A DNA stretch of 39,950 bases. Source: Bacteroidales bacterium. GTDB taxonomy: Bacteria; Bacteroidota; Bacteroidia; Bacteroidales; JAIPAH01. The translations under genes and the position numbers were made by a program. Positions 1-7,200 of the stretch are shown one piece after another (position 1 is the first letter of the stretch; every line of letters begins with the position of its first letter). Under the pieces are notes generated by a model. The model did no database searches and was not told the origin of the DNA. It worked only from the letters and a program-made list of their open reading frames with translations. The DNA lies in contig JAIPAH010000013.1 in the NCBI GenBank assembly GCA_021740175.1, forward strand, positions 1 through 39,950, given 5' to 3'.

Positions 1-356
1 GAGAAAGTTTACGCAAAACACGTAAGAAAACATAATAAAATTATTGTAAATTTGTCAGCCCATCGTTCTTTTGAAAACTGAATCCTCAGGGGGGTCAATA
101 TGGCCGGATCGGGGGGTCAATATCACCGGAATATGCAATTATGATGCCACGGATTATAATACCTCATATTTTTGTTAACCTATACTTAGTAATAGTTTTG
201 TAACAAAAGGTAATTTAATATCTTATATTAATTGCGGGGGAGATCAAGCTCTAAAACCAACAACAACACCCATGTTCATATTGATAATGTTTTACCTTAC
301 GTTGTATTGCTTTAAGTTCCCCCATTTTTTAGGACAGGGTATTCGCATTAGTAAGG
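1..356. other. Left-edge region without a confident gene
   Basis: Positions 1-81 are open in frame 1 and end at TGA 79-81. This could be the last 26 codons of a gene that begins outside the window, but I do not recognise the sequence. The IS21-like terminal repeat follows at 89-130. Positions 131-356 are AT-rich, with no convincing ORF and no strong hairpin. The gene to the right runs on the minus strand, so this stretch lies downstream of it. Confidence 0.4.
89..130. mobile_element. Terminal repeat of an IS21-like element (end only)
   Basis: Two direct 20-bp repeats, GGGGGGTCAATATGGCCGGA (89-108) and GGGGGGTCAATATCACCGGA (111-130), differ at two bases and have a 22-bp period. Multiple short terminal repeats of this kind are typical of IS21-family (istA/istB) ends in Bacteroidota. 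No transposase gene is inside the window, so the body of the element would lie to the left. The family assignment is from memory of the repeat and needs a database check. Confidence 0.45.
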
Positions 357-1523
357 TTATTTTTTGATCCTTTTTTTAGTAAGCAAAAGAATAAATAATA
401 CAATTAATAGAGATAGGAGAACTATTATTAACCTTGGTTTAAAATCTAAAAGTGTTTTATGATAATCAATCAGGCCGACTAAATCTGCGATTACTGATAT
501 GAAAGCAAGTCCTGTAAATATTACTGCAACAAAATTAAGATAAAAGCTAGTTTTTTCAGATTTTTCATGTTTTGAAGACTCTAATGTATTATAAATTAAT
601 TCATTTGAATTGTCTAACTCAGCTATTAATTTATCTATATTATGATCTTGGTATAAATTTTCATATATTGACCTTGTAAATTTATTTGAGGAACCTTCAT
701 ATTGTTTGGTTTTTATAACTTTTAATTTAATATGATTCATATATTTTCTCAATAGCAGAGAATTTATGATTAGTTTATTATTTAAAATATAATCCTGAGT
801 GATTTTCTCTATGTTTCGATTAGCACTTTCAATTATTGTTCTATAGGATAAGACATAACTTACTGGTTCTAATATATACGGTTCAATTTCACTTGACTTA
901 CAATTATTCGGCAGATACCATCTGTAGAGATTGGTATAAATTTTTTCTAGTTTGATATTATATCCATGCAAAGTATATTTTTTTAATGAATCATTAGAAG
1001 CTTCAACATCTTTATCACATATTATATTCGAAGTAGCCCAAGCTCTCCATTTCATTTCTTTGTGAAAATTTTTTTGATTTGGTGTGGATAGCAAATCGTA
1101 AGTAATAGGTGAAATGGATTGCAAAATTTCTTTTCTCTTAAATTTTTCTATTAAATTATAAATTAAAATATCAAATTCGTGAATAGCATTAAATAACATG
1201 CTACTAAAATCCACTAAGGATGATAGATCAGCAATTTCATCAGATAGCTCATAAAAGTGATTAACAGAAATCATCCCATTTGGTAGAATATAGATAAGTA
1301 ATTTTATTGGGTTTGGATACATATTTGATTTATATTTTTCAAAAGAGAAACTATCATCAAGTACTATACTAAGACAATAAGATTCATTATAGTACATAGT
1401 TTTGAGAGGAAAAATATTATATTTTACTGTATGATCATTAATTTCAATATAACCATTTGATTCTAAATTTTCAAATAGCATTAAGCCTGATGGGAAAATT
1501 CGAGTTTTAATAATTATGTTCAT
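357..1523 (-). CDS. Orphan membrane-anchored protein, two C-terminal TM helices
   Basis: This 388-residue protein matches no family I can name. The first 310 residues look soluble, rich in Asn, Ile, Lys and Tyr, and become helical near residues 220-330. Two hydrophobic segments follow (about 327-352 and 364-382) and then a Lys/Arg-rich tail, so the bulk of the protein should sit on the cytoplasmic side. The topology of a helical stalk plus two terminal membrane helices recalls CorA-like proteins, but I see no GMN motif. The gene is clearly more AT-rich than the genes to its right and lies between an IS21-like end and a truncated gene, which suggests acquired DNA. A defence or accessory role is possible but unproven. 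Confidence 0.6.
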   Translation of the reverse strand: MNIIIKTRIFPSGLMLFENLESNGYIEINDHTVKYNIFPLKTMYYNESYCLSIVLDDSFSFEKYKSNMYPNPIKLLIYILPNGMISVNHFYELSDEIADLSSLVDFSSMLFNAIHEFDILIYNLIEKFKRKEILQSISPITYDLLSTPNQKNFHKEMKWRAWATSNIICDKDVEASNDSLKKYTLHGYNIKLEKIYTNLYRWYLPNNCKSSEIEPYILEPVSYVLSYRTIIESANRNIEKITQDYILNNKLIINSLLLRKYMNHIKLKVIKTKQYEGSSNKFTRSIYENLYQDHNIDKLIAELDNSNELIYNTLESSKHEKSEKTSFYLNFVAVIFTGLAFISVIADLVGLIDYHKTLLDFKPRLIIVLLSLLIVLFILLLTKKRIKK

Positions 1524-1593
1524 AATGCGTAGCGTTTGTTTATACTTCCAAATTTAATGAAAAAATTATATTAAAATAAACAGTCATTTATAA

Positions 1594-2145
1594 TTTACAA
1601 AAATTCAGTTCCGTATGGCGGATTTGTCGCGCCGGGCTATCACCCAGATTGGTCTGATGAACTCTGCGTTTAATATCGAATTTTTCTACGATGCTACCGC
1701 TAACCAGGTCTACCTGCTTGAGATCAACCCGCGTATTTCCCAGGCGCATACGGATATTTTCGAAAAAGTGCACGGCATTTCTCATCATCATATCATGTTA
1801 AACCTGGCACTGAACCGTCGTCCAAAAGCATTGGATTACAATGGGAAGTTCCGGAAAGGCGCTCACTTTATGTTGCGTACGTTTGAACCGGGTGTGGTAC
1901 GGGAGATCCCGTCCGGGGAAGAAATTGAAACTTTGAAGAAAAAATATCCCGACTTAGCGATTAAGCTCAATGTTAAAGTTGGAATGAACCTTGATGAGAT
2001 GCGGGGTCAGGATAGTTATAGTTATGAGCTGGCTAATATTTTCCTGGGCGGGAAAAACCAGGAAGAGTTGCTTGAGAAATACAACGATGTAGTCGAAAAC
2101 CTCACTTTTCATATCGATTACGTGGAAGAGGAAATGCTTTACTAA
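1594..2145 (+). pseudogene. 3' remnant of an ATP-grasp ligase gene
   Basis: About 176 residues are readable from an internal ATG at 1615. The frame stays open back to 1594, where it meets stop TAA 1591-1593. The sequence is the C-terminal half of an ATP-grasp protein of the carbamoyl-phosphate synthase/biotin carboxylase type: it has the metal-binding EINPRIS strand and a following segment with IFEKVHG. The ATP-binding N-terminal half (normally 150-250 residues more) is absent, so it should be inactive. Base composition changes abruptly near 1610, from AT-rich on the left to balanced on the right. This marks the break point of an insertion or rearrangement. An ORF starting at 1615 could still be expressed, but it would not fold as a full ATP-grasp. 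Confidence 0.7.
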
Positions 2146-2223
2146 GTTGGGAGGTTTTTGAGTTTGTAAGTTTGTAAGTTTCTATGTTGGTAAGTTTGTA
2201 ACTATCTTGTAAGTTGGCAGTCA

Positions 2224-2268
2224 GCAGTTGGCAATTTTTGTAATATTTTATTTTTTATTGCCAACTGC
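2224..2268. terminator. Long inverted repeat between convergent genes
   Basis: Perfect 12-bp arms, GCAGTTGGCAAT (2224-2235) and ATTGCCAACTGC (2257-2268), enclose an AT-rich loop. They lie between the truncated ATP-grasp gene (plus) and pabC (minus). The surrounding 2150-2300 is low-complexity, with repeats of GTTTGTAA upstream and of TGCCAACT downstream. It could end transcription from both sides, though the loop is long for a classic terminator. Confidence 0.4.
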
Positions 2269-2331
2269 CTATTGCCAACTTCTTTCAACAACTGCCAACT
2301 GATTATCCGCATTTCTTTTGCTGAATTGCGC

Positions 2332-2934
2332 TTATGGTTTGTGTATGCAACTCACCTCCACACACACCTCATCCTCAATGTCCAGCATAGCATTGATCAG
2401 GCAGGCTTTCTGAAAATTAAAAATATCGCTTTCGCGGATGGGCGCTTCTTGGATGATGCTCCTGTCAAGGTAAAATGCTCGCTTTGTCCCTTTTAACAAG
2501 GGATTTGAAGGGGTGACCCACTTAACGCCATCAAAAAATACAAGATTGGCGTAGGTGGTATCAGTCACCCATCCGTTTTTTATTATGATGATTTCCTCGC
2601 TTTCTTTTGCTCTTGATTTCAATTCTTCAAGATGTTTGCGGTCAAGATACTTGAAAGAATAATCGATGTGATCATCCCTTACTATTTGAAGTGAGCGGAT
2701 TTCTTTGGGGTGATATTCTGTAAAGGTGATTTCTTCAATTTCCCGGCTGTAAACGATTCGACATTTGTATACCTGGTTTTTCCGGAGGTCTCCCGGGAGT
2801 GGGATTTGAGACAAGTCCATCTTATCATTCGCACCGAAGAGTTCCCGGCGGCTATGGTTCATCCGGGCTTCGTGATAGGACCGGTTATAAATTTTTCCGT
2901 GTTTGATTTTTATGGTTTCAAGCAACCGGCACAT
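2332..2934 (-). CDS. pabC: Class IV aminotransferase, likely aminodeoxychorismate lyase
   Basis: This 200-residue PLP enzyme probably converts 4-amino-4-deoxychorismate to p-aminobenzoate and pyruvate in folate synthesis. The class IV signature is visible: FKYLDR with Lys95 as the likely PLP Schiff-base lysine (compare KHLNR in E. coli PabC), then VTDTTYANLVF, then the TPSNPLLKGTKR cofactor-binding region. It is shorter than E. coli PabC (269 residues), mostly at the N-terminus. It overlaps pabB by 17 nt and is co-transcribed downstream of it, which is the main support for PabC rather than a branched-chain or D-amino-acid aminotransferase. The usual EG of the family motif reads DT here, a mild oddity. 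Confidence 0.8.
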   Translation of the reverse strand: MCRLLETIKIKHGKIYNRSYHEARMNHSRRELFGANDKMDLSQIPLPGDLRKNQVYKCRIVYSREIEEITFTEYHPKEIRSLQIVRDDHIDYSFKYLDRKHLEELKSRAKESEEIIIIKNGWVTDTTYANLVFFDGVKWVTPSNPLLKGTKRAFYLDRSIIQEAPIRESDIFNFQKACLINAMLDIEDEVCVEVSCIHKP

Positions 2935-3883
2935 AGACTTTGTCGATTAGTTCGCGGTATTCCTTTTCGGCTTCACTGCGGGCTGTAATGCCTCCGCCGC
3001 TATGGTAAAAATACCTTTCTCCTGATTTCTCGATGAAACGAATCATCACAAAACTGTCCAGGTTTTTTCCATCGAAAATCCCCGCAACTCCGGTGTAGTA
3101 GCCTCTTTCCTGCTGCTCGGCTTCGCGAATGATTTCCACGGTCTTTTTCTTGGGAGCCCCACTGATAGAACCCGCCGGAAGCAAGGTTGTAATAATGTCG
3201 CCTATTCGCAATGGATAATCCTCAGGCAAATCTCCGCAAATTTCCGAACTGACCTGAAGCAAATCCTTTTCCGACGTACGAAGGTAATCCACATAACGGA
3301 ATTTTGTTACCTCCACGTTGGTGGACACCATGCTTAAATCGTTACGAATCAGATCAACAATCGTATTATGCTCGGCCATTTCTTTGGCATCGTTGAGGAG
3401 TTGCTCCCGCGCATTGGGTAGCGAGGCATCAATCGTTCCCTTCATAGGAAAAGATTGGATAGTCCCGTCTCTTATCGTTACAAACGTTTCGGGGGAGAAT
3501 ACGACAAAATGGTTTTGAATAAGTAATTTATATTTGGCTTTGCTTATGGCAAAAACATCTTCCAGACCCATGTCAAGCTCAATATCTGTGGAAAAAGTCA
3601 GGTTAGTCAGGTAGGAATTACCGTTAAACTGGTGCTCCTGCACGATATCAAAAGCTTCCCGGTAATCCGCGAAGTTTACGGGATATTTCTGCAATTGAAA
3701 AGCCAAGTCTTTGTTCTGATGCGAAGAGCTGTTTGAATGATTGGCAATGTCATATTTGATAACGGAAGCGTCGATTTCATTCAGAGGAAATACCAAAGGT
3801 CTTTTCATCTCAAAATCGATGATGAAGAGGAAAGGGATGTCCCTCGCTCCGCATCTATTCATTTGATTAACAACTTGATTCAT
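2918..3883 (-). CDS. pabB: Aminodeoxychorismate synthase component I
   Basis: This 321-residue chorismate-binding enzyme makes aminodeoxychorismate from chorismate and ammonia supplied by a glutaminase partner (PabA), which is not in this window. Visible motifs are YLTNLTF, FPMKGT, EHNTIVDLIRNDLS, LLPAGSISGAPKKKT and GGGITARSEAEKEY. The Lys in FPMKGT (Lys148) distinguishes PabB from anthranilate synthase TrpE, which has Ala there. I place the start at ATG 3881-3883. The frame stays open to 4087, but that extension is AT-rich, unlike the family and overlaps regulatory DNA. The protein has the catalytic core without the long N-terminal domain of E. coli PabB, as is common in Bacteroidota. It overlaps pabC by 17 nt. 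Confidence 0.88.
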   Translation of the reverse strand: MNQVVNQMNRCGARDIPFLFIIDFEMKRPLVFPLNEIDASVIKYDIANHSNSSSHQNKDLAFQLQKYPVNFADYREAFDIVQEHQFNGNSYLTNLTFSTDIELDMGLEDVFAISKAKYKLLIQNHFVVFSPETFVTIRDGTIQSFPMKGTIDASLPNAREQLLNDAKEMAEHNTIVDLIRNDLSMVSTNVEVTKFRYVDYLRTSEKDLLQVSSEICGDLPEDYPLRIGDIITTLLPAGSISGAPKKKTVEIIREAEQQERGYYTGVAGIFDGKNLDSFVMIRFIEKSGERYFYHSGGGITARSEAEKEYRELIDKVYVPVA

Positions 3884-3900
3884 ACTGCCTAATTTAGTTA

Positions 3901-3908
3901 CAAAACTA
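3901..3908 (-). promoter_or_regulatory. Candidate -7 element of pabBC
   Basis: On the minus strand 3908-3901 reads TAGTTTTG, a full match to the Bacteroidota -7 consensus TAnnTTTG. It lies 17 nt upstream of the pabB ATG, giving a very short leader. I see no good -33 TTTG at the expected distance, so support is partial. It does favour the 3883 start over the longer frame. Confidence 0.4.
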
Positions 3909-3967
3909 AGAAAAAACCCAACCGGCTTTTGAATTAAGATGTTTATTGCATCGTAAAAGCATTTGTC

Positions 3968-3979
3968 GCAAACGTTTGC
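3968..3979. promoter_or_regulatory. LacI-type operator palindrome GCAAACGTTTGC
   Basis: This is a perfect 12-bp palindrome with a central CG, the form bound by many LacI/GalR-family regulators. The same 12-mer occurs at 14829-14840, close to two glucan-cluster genes. Here it lies 258 bp upstream of the modular T9SS protein (4238) and 84 bp upstream of pabB. The shared site and shared modules make the 4238 gene the likelier target. No LacI-family gene is in the window. Confidence 0.6.
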
Positions 3980-4142
3980 AACGTATAATAAATGGAAATT
4001 TTGTCTTTTTTTTAATAAAAGAGTTTGTATTAATTTATCTTTATAAAAGCTAATTAAGAGTACAGTTAATAAAGCCTTATGACCCATAAATCTTTTGAAG
4101 GGGACTTGTTTAAACTGCTGATTTTTAGCACTTCCTCTTTAG

Positions 4143-4160
4143 TCCCGAAAACTTTCGGGA
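4143..4160. other. Short palindrome in the leader of the 4238 gene
   Basis: TCCCGAAA (4143-4150) and TTTCGGGA (4153-4160) are perfect 8-bp arms with a 2-bp spacer, about 78 bp upstream of the next gene. There is no T-run, so it is not a typical terminator. It may be an operator or an mRNA leader hairpin. Nothing else in the window repeats it. Confidence 0.3.
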
Positions 4161-4237
4161 AGGTATATGATAAAAATCAGTGCTTTAAAGGCTTTTAAGA
4201 CCGAACTTATTAAATAAATCAAAAAAAACTCATTTCT

Positions 4238-7200
4238 ATGAAACAACTACGAACTACTATTTTAGTTATAACGATTATTTTAACGAGCTTCCAAATGACC
4301 TCAGGACAGATATTTGATGGGGAAGGACTAAATATGCCGGGTAGTTGGGACGGATGGAATAATCCGCCTAATAACCCGGTGTTTGCCAGTGAAGCACAGA
4401 CTGACTATGGAGAACTCGGTTTGATACCACTCGGACCACCCACAATGTACCAGACCACTTTTGAGGTGGCATCTGATGGTGATGTGACGGCAGGGGATTA
4501 CCAATTCAAATTTTCCAGCGGTCCTTTGTCGAGCCCCTGGAACAACGTATGGGGCAATACCAATACGACAATCAATACTATACAGGAATACCAATTTGGT
4601 GGAGCGTCAAATAACACCATCACATTGGCCGACAATCAATGGTATGTGATGAATTGGGAAAACACGGGCTATGAAGATACGCAGGCGATTTTCATGGAAT
4701 TGGAAGCGCAGCCCGCCGAATTTTTGAGTGTATCGCACACACCCGATGAGCCTGCTGCCTCAGAGGAAATCACCATTAATGTGGAAACGGATGCCAACCC
4801 CGGTCCCGAGCAAAATGTTTATGTCCGGTACACGGAAGATGACTGGCAAACTTCCTCCCTGGAAGAAGTGATATTTAGCGGGACATCAGGAGAGGCCGTG
4901 CTATCAGGGTTCCCGATTAATACCACAGTGAATTACTATGTATTTAGTACCAATGTGGAGAATCCCACCCAGGATTTTGATATCCGTACTATTCGTTTTG
5001 ATAATAATGGCGGCGATAATTATACGATAGCTGTCTCGGATGAGTATCCCGTCACTTTTAATGTTACAGGTGACGGCGAGCCGGTGGAAGGCGCTCTCAT
5101 AGATATTGACGGAACACAGTTGACTACCGATGCCGCCGGTAGTGCCTCCATCAACTTAATTAACGGAACTTATCCATACACCATATCTGCGGATGGGTTT
5201 AAAGACACTACTTCTACCGTCACGGTAGACGGAAGTGCCGTTACCGAGAATGTAACCCTTACCGAAGGCTATGCCGTCACCTATAGTGTAGATTTAAATG
5301 AAACCGCACCGGCTGATTTCGACCCAGCCACAGATGAAGTATACGTCACCGGTAGTCCGTTTGGATGGACTACTCCCGGTAGTGACGGATCATTGCAATT
5401 AACCGACGGTGATGATGACATGGTCTATACCGGCGAGGCTGATGCGGCTGTTGGGATTAGCGAGTATAAATATTTTTATATCCCTGAAGGCACCGGTTCA
5501 AGCTGGGATTACGGCGAATGGGGTAGCGAAGGGAATCGCACCTTTGAACTCACCGATGCTCCCATTACCCTGGATGATATATGGGGGAATTTCCTGGCCG
5601 AATTCCACGTCATCAACGAAAGTGATGAAGATATTGAAGGCGCCACTATCGAAATTAATGGTGAGAGCCTTACCACCGATGGCTCGGGAATGGCATCGAC
5701 AATCCTGCCTCCGGATAATACCTATGATTACGAAGTATCGGCTGAGGGATATTCCAACGCTTTGGGAAGCCTACAAGTGAATTACCAGGATGTATACGAA
5801 GAAGTCACCCTGACAGAGCCTACCAGTTTTATGGTCACCTTCCAGGTATCAGATGGCGAAGCCCCGGTTGAAGGAGCGCTTATCAGCATTGACGGCAATG
5901 AGCTGACTACAGACGACACCGGAGAAGCTTCCGTGGAACTGGATAACGGCAATTATGCCTACACGGTCACAGCAGACGGATACATGGACAGCTACGGAGA
6001 GGTTACGGTCGATGGAAGTGACGTGACGGAAGATGTTGTCCTCACCGAGGGATATGCGGTCACCTTCAATGTGGATATGAGTGAAAGTGCTCCCGCAGAT
6101 TTTGACCCGGCCACCGATGAGGTATACGTCACCGGCGGTCCGTTTGGCTGGAGCGAGCCGGGGACCGATCCTACGCTGGAGCTGACCGACGCGGATGATG
6201 ATATGGTTTATAGCCTGGATACGGTTGTAGCCGTCGGCACACATGAGTACAAATACTTTTACGTACCCGAAGGCGAAGGCTCAAGCTGGGATTACGGCGA
6301 ATGGGCCGGTGGTGATAACCGCACCTTTGAACTCACCGATGCTCCCATTACCCTTGATGATATATGGGGGAACTTCCTGGCCGAATTCCACGTCATCAAC
6401 GAAAGTGATGAAGATATTGAAGGAGCCACTATCGAAATCAACGGTGAAAGCCTTACCACCGATGCCTCGGGTATGGCATCGACCATTTTGCCACCAGATA
6501 ATACGGAAGGCTACGATTATGAAGTCTCTGCCACCGGTTATGCAGATGCGTTAGGAAATATTATGGTGGATTACCAGGATGTTTTCGAAGAGGTGACGAT
6601 GTCGCCACCGGCTGAATATACCGTAACGTTTGATGTAACGGCTGATGGTAGTCCGGTGGAAGGAGCAGTCATTGATATCAATGACACCCAACTCACCACG
6701 GATGCTTCCGGCGAAGCGACCATTGAACTGGAGAACGGAAACTATCCCTACACTGTCAGCGCCGATGGATTTATGAACGCTTACGGGGATGTTACGGTCA
6801 ATGATAACCCTGTAACTGAGGAAGTGACCATGTCAGAGGGTTATGCGGTCACCTTCAATGTGGATATGAATGAATTCACTTCCCGTGAATTTGATCCTGC
6901 AACCGATTCGGTATATGTCACCGGCAGTCCTTATGATTGGAGCGAGCCGGGTACCGATTCCACGTTACTAATGACCGACCCCGACGATGATATGGTTTAC
7001 AGTCTCGATACTGTAATAGCCGTAGGTAGCCATGAATACAAATATTTCTATGTGCCTGGCGGCGAAGGATCGAGCTGGGAATACGGCGAATGGGAGAGCG
7101 ATGAGAACAGGACATTTGAGGTAACCGATTCACAGGTTACTCTTGAGGACACCTGGAGTAAATTCTCTGTTACTTTCCACGTGATTAATGAAGAGGAGGA

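Noticed and set aside
2918-3883. Anthranilate synthase component I (TrpE)
   Set aside because: The Lys in FPMKGT and the overlapping class IV aminotransferase gene indicate PabB.
3884-4087. N-terminal extension of pabB to the ATG at 4087
   Set aside because: The extra 68 codons are AT-rich and unlike any PabB, and they overlap the operator palindrome and the candidate -7 element. The ATG at 3883 fits the family.
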